NCBI RefSeq assembly: GCF_901709675.1
Contig: NC_051090.1
Span: 9,069,342-9,133,341, forward strand
Length of the DNA: 64,000 bases
Reading direction: 5' to 3'
Source of the DNA: Syngnathus acus
Taxonomy: Eukaryota; Chordata; Actinopteri; Syngnathiformes; Syngnathidae
Shown here: piece by piece, positions 48,367 to 60,180 of the stretch
Layout: every line of letters starts with the position of its first letter
Position numbering within the stretch: position 1 is the stretch's first letter
Position numbers and translations under genes: made by a program
Notes under the pieces: generated by a model
Databases searched by the model: none
What the model was told of the DNA's origin: nothing
What the model saw: the letters and a program-made list of their open reading frames with translations, nothing else

Positions 48367-48585
48367 TGAAGGAGCAGAGGGAGAGAAACGAGTGGTTAGG
48401 AGGGTGAGAGGAGGGCTTAAGCGAGACGATGGAAAGAAGGGAGAGAGGAAGAGATGAGCATATGGGAGGGATCAGGCGGGATGAGGTGGCAGAGGGAAAG
48501 AGCAAAGAGGGCAGGGAAGGGAGGAAGATGGGGAACTGTGCCAAGGGAGGAGGGCAAAGAAGAGGAAGAGGCATTGGAGGACAAA
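48367..48585. repeat. polypurine tract
   Basis: About 220 bp with the + strand overwhelmingly A/G (GGGAGAG, GGAGGAAGA, GGGCAGGGAAGGGAGG). It accounts for the proline/serine/leucine-rich minus frames here. Such tracts can form triplex DNA. Confidence 0.85.
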
Positions 48586-49510
48586 GGTAAAGGCATAGTC
48601 AATACAGTAATTTGATGATGGGCATGGGCATGTGTACTAATTTAGATATACTAGATATGTATTAAATAATGAGACAGAAGAGATTAAAAACCAGATGGAG
48701 AAGAACGGCGTTAGTTGGATAGAATAAATGTGTCTACTTCCCATGCAAACATCCTCTCCATTTGTCTCTGTTGCCTCAACATCTCCCTTTGAGTCTCTCT
48801 CCATCCTCCATTGTCATTGACATCATCCTCTCTGTCACCCTGCCCACACTGAAAGCCGTAACTTCCTGCATCCTTCCTGCATCCTTCCTGCTTTCCCTTC
48901 CTTGGCAATCTCTCCCCATCTCAAGATGAAGCCACTAATGGATTGGAAGTCTTGTGGAAGAGGCAACAGTCATTTAAAGATTAATGTCAGGCATGGTAAT
49001 CTGAAGGGCAAGTCACCACATCCTCTCTGTGTGTCCAGTGGAGGACAAGCATATGTCATCTCTGAAAAGATGCCCTCGTCATTACCAGCCATTAGGTAAA
49101 GTCTCACAGATAATGACAGGTGGGATAAATAGAAGATACGTACATCTCTACAGAGATCAACTTGAATGACCTGTATGCACTCGTAGCCTGTTTTTGTTTT
49201 TCACTCCTAGGTTACCATTTCATCAATCGACTTAAGTTCAGGAACATATCCAGGTTTCATGTACGTACGTAAATGTCCTGCCGTGACTTTGATACGTGCC
49301 TTTTCAATGTCAATATCTTATGACAATTGCAAATGTCTGACTGTGGGCAGCAACAATGTCTCCCACTGGTGTGCAAGTAAATTAAGTGAGTTAGATGCTT
49401 CACCTCGTGGAGAAGAAAGAAAATAATAAGCATATTAACATACTGGGTAGCATGCTGGAAAACTGATTATTGTTGTTGTGTGGATATGAGTGTGAATGAT
49501 TGTCTATATA
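48586..49510. other. unique sequence, no gene seen
   Basis: Includes three 11-bp TCCTTCCTGCA units at about 48861-48893. Otherwise nothing recognised. Confidence 0.4.
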
Positions 49511-49610
49511 TGCCCTGGCAATCATTTCAGGGTGTCTCACCCAAGCTCAGGTGGGATGGGCTCCAGGAAACCCGCGATTGAGTGGTAGAGTGGTAGAATG
49601 GATGGATGGC
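49511..49610 (+). mobile_element. 3' end of the GGATGGA-tailed SINE
   Basis: TGCCCTGGCAATCATTTCAG, GGTGGGATGGGCTCCAGGAA and GAATGGATGGATGG align in order with the last third of the 45082 element. 5'-truncated and diverged. Confidence 0.65.
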
Positions 49611-52155
49611 TTTGTCACATCTTCCAGACAGGCAAACAAAGCTCGTCCCTCAGTCGGGAAAAGTCACTTCAATATACTTGGTCAATATTTTCTATTTAGC
49701 CATGGCTTTGATAGCATCTATGGGCATTTTGGAAAGAGTAAAAAAATGAATATAGGTGAGTGTTCAGCAAATGGTGGTAACATCTTAAAAATACAAATAG
49801 ATAAATAGGGAATTACTAGATAGTATGTGCCAAGTGAAACAGTTATTACTAACAAAAAATATAGTAGACAAGGTAATTTTAGTGAAATAGAAAAAAAAAT
49901 CCCGCCAACATCTCAGGTGCACAAGGCAGAATTAAAATGTGTATAGCTTCTTGGACCATAAATGTGGATGCACACAACAGAGCAGCGCAAGCGCATGACA
50001 ATCTGAAGGAACGCTACCTGCTGGAAAAGATGCCACCTTGATGTACTGTAACATGAGATCATCTTTAATATGGTGCATGGAAACTGCATTGACATGCATC
50101 GCTAGGTACTAGCAACAGAGTTTAAATGGACTCTGCAGTGTGTGAACGATAGCATCTACAATCTGAGTGCGGTTTCAATAGCCTTTTTCCTGAGGGAAAG
50201 AGAGAGGCATTTATTTGTTCAAGTGGATGAAGCACCTGGTAACCAATTGAAATTGGATCTATTAGAGCAGCAAGCACTGCTTGGGAAATATGGTAAAAAT
50301 AGGCAGACAGTGTGTCGGAAAGCAGAGAAGGTCTTCATGTTTTGTCAAGTTGAATGGTTTGAACCCAGACAGTATGTCTGCGTGGAATTTTAGTCTACCA
50401 GTTCACAATAAAATTTAAAAGATTAAATGAAAGGAAATTGATTTTCTTTTAACCTCTTGAACATTTCACATGCTATTCAACAACCCTCATGTTCTACAGC
50501 CCTAACTGTATCGTGCAGCAGACATGCAGGTGGGAGTCGCACCTCAAGGCTGGTTACATTTGTTCAAACAATTGTTTGACAAGTTTCTGCCAGGTTCTCT
50601 ATGGAAACTAATGTTGTAAGGGCGGAGCAATAATAGACATGTCATTTGACTCAAAGGGCAAACAGGTACGGCAGATTGGTACGTTAATCGCGATAGGATG
50701 TACTTTTTCTCTTTAGAGATGACTGCTAAAATATTTCTATATGCATGTTCTGTTTCCAGAGTCTGATCTTCAGCAAATTACGTAGCATATCTGGCTTCAA
50801 TGTGATATAACTGCAACTTCTCCTGGACAGTTAGGTTTGGGGAGTCCATCAGATGGAAATGAAGATGCTATTTAAAACGAGGACGTCAAATTACTCTTGT
50901 AGTTCAAAACAATACATACATTATTTTATTTTTCAAATCTACAAACGGTTTCACATATAACTGTAATTGCAAAATGTATTTATTTTAAAGGGCATTGAAA
51001 CGGTAGTGGTCCATGTTGCCAACTTTATGCAGCTAGAGTAGAGTCATTTTCTAGGCAGAGCTGCAATACTCAGACATTGGAACGCTTCATTGCTGGACCC
51101 TAGCCCAGATAAATGAGAAGGTTGCATCAGGAAGGACATCCAGCAAAATATTGAGCAATAATGTTATATTTATTTGAGAAATATATCTATATTCTATTTC
51201 GAGAAATGAAAACGAAAATCTTGCCATGTTTTAAAAAAAAAAACATCGATTCGAGGGACTCAATATCTTGCTGGAAGGAATATACTACATTGCGGCTTGA
51301 AGCAAAGATAAGTTAGTAAAAGTTAGTGGATGAAGGGATAACATATTACTGAGGGTCAACTTCATTTTCTTTCTTTTCTCTCTTTTTTCTGCCGAGCTGA
51401 AACCGTTTTTTAGCACGTTACTTCACCCTTAGCTGTTCACACATGCAATCTGAAAGATGGTGCTCTTCAGCATTTTTTATAACATTTAATTGTTTTAAAT
51501 TAAGCTCAATTGATATTTACAATTTTGCCCCATTTCAGACGTACTAAAAAAACTAAAGAAGCACAAAATGTGTGTTACTGCCAGAACCTATGGCCACGAC
51601 TGTCCTTTTGGGGAAACATGAGAAGCAAACAAGTCTAAGAAAATAGTAACCATAATCCTCAACCCCGTTTTGTGATTACTGTTATCGATGTATTTCATTA
51701 TTTAACTAGACTTGGCTATGGAGAAACAACGTAAGCAATCGCAAGAGAATAAGGATGGAAAGAAGTAGATGGGAAACTAAAGGACAGATAGCAGTCAAAG
51801 GATTCAAGGGAGAGCTCAGGATGAAAGAACCAAGAAATACAAGGGAATGATGGACAAAGGGTAAGGAGGAAAAATTATCTTAATTGACATGAAACAAGGA
51901 TGGGCAGACAGCCAGAGTGCCCCCCACCCCCACCCCACCGCTTCTCACGTCATTTAAAGCAGGAGTTAAAGGTTTACATGAAGAGAAGGATACCTTCGAC
52001 GTCGGTGGCAGAAGGGTTGACATTTCCACTCACCTTTGTCTCCTTGAGTGTTTAGCCTGACTGCTGCCTACCGATGAGTTATTTTATTTGCAAACGCTGA
52101 ACACAGAATTCAGTGACCTATCTCTTCTTGCTCACTCACTTACGCACATTGGAAG
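49611..52155. other. unique sequence, no gene seen
   Basis: AT-rich, with a purine-rich part at 51715-51880. The + frame 50142-50393 (83 codons) has no recognised domain. No element ends identified. Confidence 0.4.
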
Positions 52156-52156
52156 A

Positions 52157-52319
<163 letters not shown>

Positions 52320-52940
52320 GGGAGGGAGATGAATCAAAGTGATGAACAGGGCAGCTTTGAAAAATCGGCAGCCTTATTTGGGGTTCGTCAGAGGTCTGAC
52401 TGATTTATTGAGCAGGAAGTGATGGAGGAGTGTGTTCTCCTTTTTCCATTCAGACAAAATGGAGTCCAGTGGGTCCAAAAATGTCTTTTCTTCTTCTGTG
52501 ACTTTGAAGTTTCAAAGGAGTTAGTGGAAAATAATATGGGGGAGAAGTTAAAATGATGTGACAGAAATCAAGAAAGGGATGGTCACTGGAATTAATGACC
52601 GAGCGTTTCAAGAGAAAAATGAAGGTCATAACAATGACAAACAATCGGTGTAAGGATCATTTTCACTTTTGATTGTGAATAATATAACTGAGATCATTGT
52701 AGCACTGCGAGGGTCCATACTGTCCTGACCTGTCTTTAGCCAAAACACATTTCTGTCCCATATCAAAGAATGAAAACATTGCTGAGAAAATATCTAATGA
52801 GTGCGAGTCACTCAACCATTTTATCAGAAATTATTCCTTATCGAATATTATTGCACCACAGTGTTCCTGTTTAGCCTTTTACAAGGCTCAGAATTATGTT
52901 ATTAGAATTTAACCCAAATATTATGAGGCAAAGAACCACA
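52320..52940. other. unique sequence, no gene seen
   Basis: No exon or element recognised. Confidence 0.4.
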
Positions 52941-52943
52941 GTT

Positions 52944-53008
52944 AAGTCAATTTTATTTATAAAGCCCTTAATCACAAACATGTCTCAAAGGGCTTCACAT
53001 GGCCACAG
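52944..53008 (+). repeat. dispersed fish repeat fragment
   Basis: AAGTCAATTTTATTTATAAA, GCCCTTAATCACAAA and TGTCTCAAAGGGCTTCACA resemble a widespread short teleost repeat ('ttttatttatatagccc..atcacaaat..tcaaagggcttta'). Class and ends not determinable from this piece. Confidence 0.5.
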
Positions 53009-53552
53009 TTGACAACATTAAAATATGATCATATCATTATAAAAGACATTCATTTTAGATTTCCAAATATTTAATACTTCTTTTGTGTCTTCCATCACTG
53101 CATTACAAGCAAAGAATTTTTAATGACTACGAAGAAAAAGAGGCTAAGGACAGATGAGAGAAAAAAACACAGTAAGAGTAACAAGGATGAGAAAGCTGAT
53201 GGAGAATAAGAAGCAGTTAAGTTCACCTCTCATTAGCTCGCCTGCCACACACTGGACGGCATGCAATGCAGAGTCCAACGTGAATTAAACAAAGAGCGAG
53301 CTACCTCAGAGGAAAGCAGCCCTCACAGCACTTAGCCAGGCATCATAAACAACTAGCTTGCATTTGTCACTGACTCTTCACCCAGGCAAAGTGACAGCAC
53401 AAATAAATAAAATAGCCTTCTTTCCCTTAGCATTCTCCTCCAGACACTATAGCTGGTCTGAGCTAAAGACGCAAGCCAGCCGATGGTGAATCGGCAAACA
53501 AAAGAAACTAAATTTGCAGGACACAGACAGACTATACCATATTAGTTTTAGT
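53009..53552. other. unique sequence, no gene seen
   Basis: No exon or element recognised. Confidence 0.4.
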
Positions 53553-53850
53553 TACCGTATTTTCCGCACTATAAGGCCTCCAATTTACAAAAAAGCCGAC
53601 AGTGCGCCTTATAATCAGGTGCGCCTTATATATGGACCAAATTTTGAGCCACTACAGCAGGCGTGTCCAAAGTCCGGCCCGCGGGCCAAATGTATATATC
53701 ATATATGGACAAAGTTTTAAAGTGGGCCATTCATTGAAGGTGCGCCTTATAATCCGGTGCGCCTTATATATGGACAAAGTTTTAAAATGGGCCATTCATT
53801 GAAGGTGCGCCTTATAATCCGGTGCCCCTTCTAGTGCGGAAAACACGGTA
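53553..53850 (+). mobile_element. composite pogo-type MITE carrying a hAT tip
   Basis: TACCGTATTTTCCGCACTAT to TAGTGCGGAAAACACGGTA, 298 bp. It has a short deletion after the left tip (GGCGCACC missing) and CAGGCGTGTCCAAAGTCCGG at 53658, then the paired GGACAAAGTTTTAAA.TGGG units. Third copy of the composite type. Confidence 0.9.
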
Positions 53851-54057
53851 CTACAAGGACTACTTGGGCTTTGTATGAATTCCCACGCATAAACAAACAA
53901 ACAAAAAAACGAAGCAACTGAAAAATGATATGATAATTATAATTTGATAATATGATACATTCTGTTTAAAAGGTGTCTCCGCGAAAATAAAGTAACACAT
54001 TCATAGATAAATTGGTTAGATAGATATTGATTAGATATATTAAATACTATAAATAGA

Positions 54058-54140
54058 GTTTTAAATGGTATGGCTCTCACGGGAAATTATTTATAAAAAA
54101 TGGGCTCTGTCCGCCAAAAAGGTTCCCTCTAGATGGTACT
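54058..54140 (+). mobile_element. possible hAT fragment
   Basis: AATGGTATGGCTCTCACGGG, AAATTATTTATAAAA and CTCTGTCCGCCAAAAAGGTT resemble the end of a common vertebrate hAT repeat ('ggctctcacgg..ggctctctcagccaaaaaggttcc'). No partner end or duplication seen. Confidence 0.4.
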
Positions 54141-57100
54141 GATCAGGATCCCCCCCCTTGTCTCACTTAACCACCATCCTACCCCCTTTTTGAATCATTT
54201 CTCTCATAGTTGTAAACATCTCCATTACTAGGAGGGTATTTGCCTCCCCCTGCCATTGAAACATACTATTGAGACATCCTCTGAAGAAAAACACAGGTTG
54301 GTTAATCAAGCCAAGGCTAAACAATTACTCGAAACCAATAATCAATGACTGTGGACAAACAATAAATTCTTAGTGTACCTGCTTCAGAAAACAAGTGGGA
54401 AGAAATAAAGTCTTACTAATTAAACAGAAATCATCTGGTATGCTATCAATAGCTAATAGCTACCCTGCTACACCATTTAGCCCATCTGATTAGACTGTTA
54501 TAGCCCTTATAAAGGCTCTCGCTAGACTTCTACGAAATGAACAGCTCACCTTTCCTTGAAGTACTTCATGCTTGATTTTTTTTTTTTCTATAATGAACAT
54601 GGAGATTTAGTTGAAAACGTACAAATATATTGTAGTATGCAGTATGTAATTATTGGCAGAAATATAATGACCAGGTTATGTGGAGCGGTTCCAACAATGT
54701 TGATTATCGTTGCCGAATTTAGACTAAACTTGCATACTTTGGACGGCTTTCCAGGTAGTATTTTGTTTATTAATGCACACTATGAGTCCAACGTTTGGAC
54801 ATCCACTTCTCATTTAACATCATTCATTCAATAACATGAGAAACCGTGTTCAAATTTTTGACTGATAATGTTTCATTTGGAGCTATATGTACAATTGTAC
54901 GAGCTCTGGTAACGAAAAAAGTACAGTAAATATTGCAATCATCTCCTCTTGATCAGACATCTGGGTCATTGAGTGGGTGATGGGTGGCAGCTCAAGAAGG
55001 TGTTGGGAATTAACAAACAACATAAACTGAACACCAGGGGAAATCAGGTTAAGCATATCTGTCTGGTTTTATGAGAGCTGTGTGCAAGCTTCTAACAGCA
55101 GAATAAAACAGCTTTAGCACAATGAGGAGTTTATCATATGTTGAACAGCTCTGATTGAACAGCTTCGGGGTACTGCCCAAAGCGGTACCACATGGTGGTG
55201 TGGGCAAAAGTTGGAATTTCCAGTCTCCAAATGAGATTTTTCAGCAGAAGAGCCAACATTAGGCTGCAAGCAGTAAAGTTTAGACATCTTCACTTAGCAC
55301 AAATGCAACGCTAACTCTGAGGTGATCAATAGTTGTTCATGACTTGCTTTCAAAAGGTGCCATACACCATCCTCTTTCTAAATGTATACCACTGCCTCAT
55401 TTCCAGTCAACTCTTCTTCTCTGTCTCATCTACAATTCTACCCTCGACACGCCAATTCCCTTTACTTGAGTCTAGTGTTTGCTCCATGTAGCCTGTTTAT
55501 TTACTAAACATTTAAATCCCAAGGATCGCTTTTAAATTGTTTCTGTGTATTCAGAAAAGGCATCATTTCTTTATCATCTTATTTGATATCCATATAATGG
55601 TAATTTCTGTCTCCTCTTCTTCCTGTCTTTCACCTTATAACTTCTTTCTTATTTTATTTTTGCATTCATATTCATGAGGATAGTTTTACATCATTGGCCT
55701 GTGGATGCTTCAAATATAATACTAACCCAGGTATACCTCGTCTAGTGACATGACTAGACCTCAGTCACTTTTCAAGAAAACCTCTACCAGCATCTTGTCC
55801 TGCATCTTCTACAATGTCTTTTTTGGGCTCCTCTGCTTTCCTGCAAACCACTGTTCACAGGTTTATCGGCGCACATTGTTGCATTTCAACGGAGGCTTGC
55901 ACAGCATTCTGCCATTAATAATTGAAGAGGCCCCACATGGGGGGGTGTGGGGGGCGTACTCTCAGTCTAAATGGATTGTTCGGGGAAGAATCAATGCTAG
56001 CCTGTGAGGGTTTTATTAGGCCCTGCTGAAGGAAGGTACAAGGACATCATCAACGCTTGGATTTCTTCTGTCTTAATTGTGCCTTGATATTGCATGACAC
56101 ATCCTCTTCTCTTCACTCTCAACAACAGGAAATCTATTCGCTGACTGACGCCTTACGGTACAAATTGAATTAAACATAAATGATTCTCCAAGTGTATGAA
56201 TCATTCATTGTCTGTGATGTCTTTGACTATGATGCAGGCTAAACAGGACAAGACACGGTTTTGTCTTTTCTTGTTTGTTTCTGGATGCAACATCCTCGCC
56301 AACCAGGAAGGACATATTAACCAAAAGACCAGAGGAGACATGGGCAAAGGATCGGAGAAGCTGGGGAACGTGAAATGTTACCGTGACCTTCAAGAGTTCT
56401 GACGCTTGGGGGTGGCTGATGGCTGCACAGGCAAATAACCCTCAGCAGGACTCTCCAATGAGGACATTTGCATTTTTCTCTTTCTTTCTTTCGTAACTGT
56501 GCACAAAGCATACATATATGCTTTCTTATTTTAATCCATATGTGGTGGAATCTAAATAAAATATAAATGGTATTATACAGTACATCTTTTGATTTTGATG
56601 TGTATTCTGCTATTCACGTCCATTTACAGTCAACACAAATGAATGAAAAGCATTTTACCTCATCAATGAAAATTGACTACACTGCAGTTTATTCAGACAG
56701 CGTGAGGATTTACTAAAGAAACTAAGCTCTGCCTTTCGTGGAAAGATAGATGACTGACAATAAATGTGTATTTACAGTGAGTTCATTGTAAAATCTAAAA
56801 ACTCAAGGAAAGCTGCAAAAAAAAAGGTGTTAATACTTAAAAAAAGAATTCACTGCCCTTAGCAAGTACACTTGTCTATTACGTTTTTTTCAACAGGGGT
56901 GGGGGAGAGTCTATGCTACTCCACGGTAAATTTCAAACTTCAAAACAACTACACTGCTGCACAACCACCAGTAGCTAACACTGATGTCCCATTTTAGATA
57001 TAAATTCAGCAGTTTGGGAGTCCACAGGGAGAACCAGCTGAATTTTGTGCAACCCACCGTGTTTCTACTACTGATTATAAAAGAAGGTAAATAAAGATAT

Positions 57101-57366
57101 CAAACAAAGCTGAAGCTAATAGTCTTCGTTACTTTCCAAGAATGGCTCTTGCACTCTTGCATCACTCTTCTTGACATCTAAGCATGTTCCAGAAAAGTGT
57201 GTACACATCAAATCCATTAAAGTGTCAAGTATTACAGTGATGTCGAATCAGGTCAGTGTTCGTGGAGAAGGTAGAGCGTTTAGTGGCCTCATTCTGCTAG
57301 TCAAGACCGTCTCTCAAGTATTTATGTCAAAGCAATTTGAAATGACAAATCGCGGTTCAAACAGCA
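54141..57366. other. unique sequence, no gene seen
   Basis: About 3.2 kb AT-rich DNA, frames of up to 92 codons (54556-54834 +), no recognised domain, promoter or element. Confidence 0.4.
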
Positions 57367-57461
57367 CAAGGACTATTTCCTTGCTCTCTCAGTTTTAAAT
57401 ATTCCATTATATACAATATAATGTCCTTGCTCTCTCACTTTTCAATATTCCATACGTATAA

Positions 57462-57570
57462 TGAAGATATAAGAACTGTCCATGGTTTACTAAAGGCTTA
57501 AGAAATGCCTTTAAAAAGAAATATTTACTCTATGAAAACTTCATAAAACAAAGAACAGAAGGCGCTGAAG

Positions 57571-57601
<31 letters not shown>

Positions 57602-58100
57602 GTAAGAATAAATTAACTAATCCATAAGATTAAGTAAAAAAGAATATTATAAAATAAAGTAGAGCATAATAAAAATTATATTAAGGGGATATGGACTCTA
57701 CTAAACAACATTATTAGAGATGGTACCAAACAAAACAATCTATCTAAATATTTATAGTTATAAATTATATTAAAAAGTATAATATGGATGCAAGCAGTTT
57801 CAATCAGTTCTTTGTAAATGTTGGGCCTGAGATAGCAAAAAATATACCAAATCCAGCCCCAAATGTAGACTACAGGGAAAAGGAATCCCCACTCGCTTTT
57901 GAAGGCAGTTAAGGAAAATTAAATTATTAACATTGTAAAACAGTGTAAAAATAAAACATCTACGACTGCAATAGCATTGATATTACATTAGTTAAGCAAA
58001 TCATTGAGGGGATTTCAAAGCCACTTGTGCACATCTTTAATTTGTTTTTTCTCACTGGTCCATTCACAAAAGAGATGAAAATTGGTCATTCCGCTTTATA
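57462..58100 (+). pseudogene. LINE ORF2 fragment upstream of reverse transcriptase
   Basis: One frame gives PWFTKGLRNAFKKKYLLYEN and FIKQRTEGAED. An (AT)n array (57570-57595) then interrupts. Past it KRCKNKLTNP is followed by stops, and NMDASSFNQFFVNVGPEIAK with NIPNPAPNVDYREKE returns in another phase near 57785. Several stops and frame changes show that it is non-functional. Confidence 0.8.
57570..57595. repeat. (AT)n microsatellite
   Basis: About 12 AT units within the LINE remnant. Confidence 0.95.
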
Positions 58101-58140
58101 AAACTGAGAGCAAACACAACTTTACAAACTAAAGACTCTT

Positions 58141-58680
58141 CTAAATATTGCCACAAATCTCAAAAAAGCATTTGACACAATTAATCAAAACATACTATTC
58201 AATAAACTGGAAAATATGGAATAAAGGGATTAGTATTAGACTGGGTAAAGGATTATTTTGAAGGACGACAACAGTTTGTAAAGTTGGGTAATCACTGCTC
58301 TGGATATTTGGACATTAGGTAATTGTGGTGTCCCCCAAGCGTCAATATTGGGCCATAAATGGTTTATTATATATATAAATGATATTTGCAAAGTATCTAG
58401 AGAACTAAAACTGGTCCATTTTGCAGATGACACCGATATTTTTTGTTCAGGTGATTACATCCCATGAGCAGAATCAGTATTAAATGAGGAAATGAAAAAA
58501 ATAAAAATATGGTTTGACTAGAAAAAATTATCATTAAATGTACGTAAGACCAAGTTTACGTTATTTGGCAAAGGCACGGCGAACATGAAGGTATGAATAG
58601 AAATAGATGGGACTGAAATTGAAAGGGTGCAATAAAACAAAATTCTTGGGGTTATCGTGGATGACAGGCTGAATATGTAC
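58141..58680 (+). pseudogene. LINE reverse transcriptase, decayed
   Basis: Reads ATNLKKAFDTINQNILFNKL, YGIKGLVLDWVKDYFEGRQQ, then from 58321 in one frame CGVPQASILGHKWFIIYIND, LKLVHFADDTDIFCSG, KKLSLNVRKTKFTLFGK and KILGVIVDDRLN. The FADDT motif (58420-58434) is the catalytic box of non-LTR reverse transcriptases, and GVPQxSILG is the usual motif before it. In-frame stops lie at 58465 (TGA), 58519 (TAG), 58594 (TGA) and 58633 (TAA). Frameshifts occur before 58321 (near 58205 and 58315). Probably a long-dead copy. Confidence 0.9.
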
Positions 58681-58869
58681 AGTGCAAAATTTCAAGAACC
58701 ATTGCAGTCATATATAAAGCAAAACAACTACTGGATTACCATTCACTTCGGACACTTTATTGTTTACTTGTCTTGCCATAGTTGCATTACTGTGCTGAGG
58801 TTTGGAGAAATACTTACAAAACTTAATCTTGCAGAAAACATCAATAAGGACTATTCATAAAGTCTACTT

Positions 58870-59159
58870 GGAACACACAAATCACTTTTCATACAATCCA
58901 AACTATTGAAATTCACTGACATAGTATCTTATCAAACATCAATCATCATGTGTAAGGCAAAAGCAAAACAACGACCAGAAAATATCCAGAACTTATTTAG
59001 GAATCGGGAGGGAGGTTATAAGTTAAGGGGGACAACCTTAAAAAGTTTCTGTATAACTATAACCGGGGTCAAACTATGGAACAATCTAAGTGAGGAACTC
59101 AAGCAAAGTCCAAATATCCACCAGTTTAAAAGAATGTACAAAAATATGTTGTTTAGCGA

Positions 59160-59160
<1 letters not shown>
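58870..59160 (+). pseudogene. LINE ORF2 C-terminal part
   Basis: GTHKSLFIQSKLLKFTDIVS, YQTSIIMCKAKAKQRPENIQ, NLFRNREGGYKLRG, SFCITITGVKLWNNLSEELK and QSPNIHQFKRMYKNMLFSE keep the order expected of the ORF2 carboxyl region in the jockey-superfamily LINEs of fish. The open frame (58906-59442) then enters a GT array and encodes CVCVCV, so the true end is near 59160. This is the largest uninterrupted piece of the dead element. Confidence 0.8.
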
Positions 59161-59190
<30 letters not shown>

Positions 59191-59241
59191 CGCGTGTGTG
59201 TGTGTGCATGCGTGTGTGTGTGTGTGTGTGTACATATATAT
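59161..59241. repeat. (GT)n microsatellite
   Basis: GT units with CGCG and GCATGCG interruptions, directly after the LINE coding remnant. Confidence 0.95.
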
Positions 59242-59504
59242 GGACCTATATATGCATATAAATTATGTTTCGATAAAGGGGTGAGAGCTAAAAAGCTACG
59301 CTTCTTCTCACTCTTCTCCGAATGTCTTTTTTTTTCTCTCCATGGGTTTATTTTGCTTCCTCAATTTCATTTCACTTTATCTGAGAACAAGCAGGAAGCT
59401 CTGTGTTATTTGTATATTGGAATAGTTAGAATAAAATTGTAAAAAGAAAAAAGAAAAAAAGGACTATTTCCGTGCCCTCTCACTTTTAAATATTCCATTA
59501 ACCA

Positions 59505-60140
59505 TTTGCAGTACAGTACATTTTAGGATCATAAGCTTCCTGACAAGCATTTCTTAAAATGTGGTGTGATTGGACAGAGGGTTGAATGCAACAAAAACAC
59601 GCATTGTAAGGTGGATTTACTTGAGTATTTATGTAACAATTAACCCAAAGTAATTCACCCCTAGAGTTCTTTCCTGCAGTGTTTAAAACTAAAAAACAAC
59701 CTTTAACTGTGTTTATTTATTCTAACTGTTAGTCGGTCTAAAAAGAACCGACTTTGTATGTTGGCAGAAGTGGCTGAAATGTTCAAGGCAAGGTTGGGAT
59801 GAAATGGGACATTCGGAGATTGGCATTATGCTGCTTCTATTTTCCAACTGTGCCAAAGGCAGAAAGAAAAAAAAAAGCAAATAATAACTTTCTCTTCACC
59901 TGGAGGTGACAACGAACAAGCTTGTAGATCTCTCCTAGTACATCATAAACATTGGAAAAGCTATGTGGCCATAAACAAGCCTTTTTCCCTTTCTTTTTGC
60001 TCTTCAAATTTAGACGTTAGAATCATCAAAGCTATTTCAGTCAGGCATTGCAATTAACAATGTGACCATTGTCATCATACACACCTTTTACGTACGGTAG
60101 TTTGGTTCACTTGCTTAAGCTTGATGCGATGCTGTTCAAT
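59505..60140. other. unique sequence, no gene seen
   Basis: AT-rich; nothing recognised. Confidence 0.4.
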
Positions 60141-60143
60141 GAT

Positions 60144-60179
<36 letters not shown>

Positions 60180-60180
60180 T
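60141..60180. repeat. (ATTT)n microsatellite
   Basis: About nine ATTT units. Confidence 0.95.

Larger units (their letters stand above)
57369..59500 (+). mobile_element. dead non-LTR retrotransposon (jockey superfamily LINE)
   Basis: From about 57462 the translation gives PWFTKGLRNAFKKKYLLYEN then FIKQRTEGAE, the linker between endonuclease and reverse transcriptase in CR1/L2/Rex1-like fish LINEs. It continues through SFNQFFVNVGPEIAKNIP, a GISKPL-type stretch, reverse transcriptase blocks and the C-terminal EGGYKLRG / VKLWNNLSEELKQ region, ending near 59160 in a GT array and an A-rich tail (59431-59459). The endonuclease is absent (5' truncation) and part of the reverse transcriptase fingers is deleted near 58100-58140. 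Flanks at 57369-57410 and 59460-59501 are about 41-bp direct repeats (GGACTATTTCC..TATTCCATTA) with a few mismatches, probably the target duplication. Confidence 0.88.

Noticed and set aside
48353-48602. Proline/serine/leucine-rich minus frames
   Set aside because: Complement of the polypurine tract.
53514-53802. Frames with SYRIFRTIR or YHIFRTIRR wording near 33.8 and 53.6 kb
   Set aside because: Translations of MITE tips, so they recur wherever the element lies.
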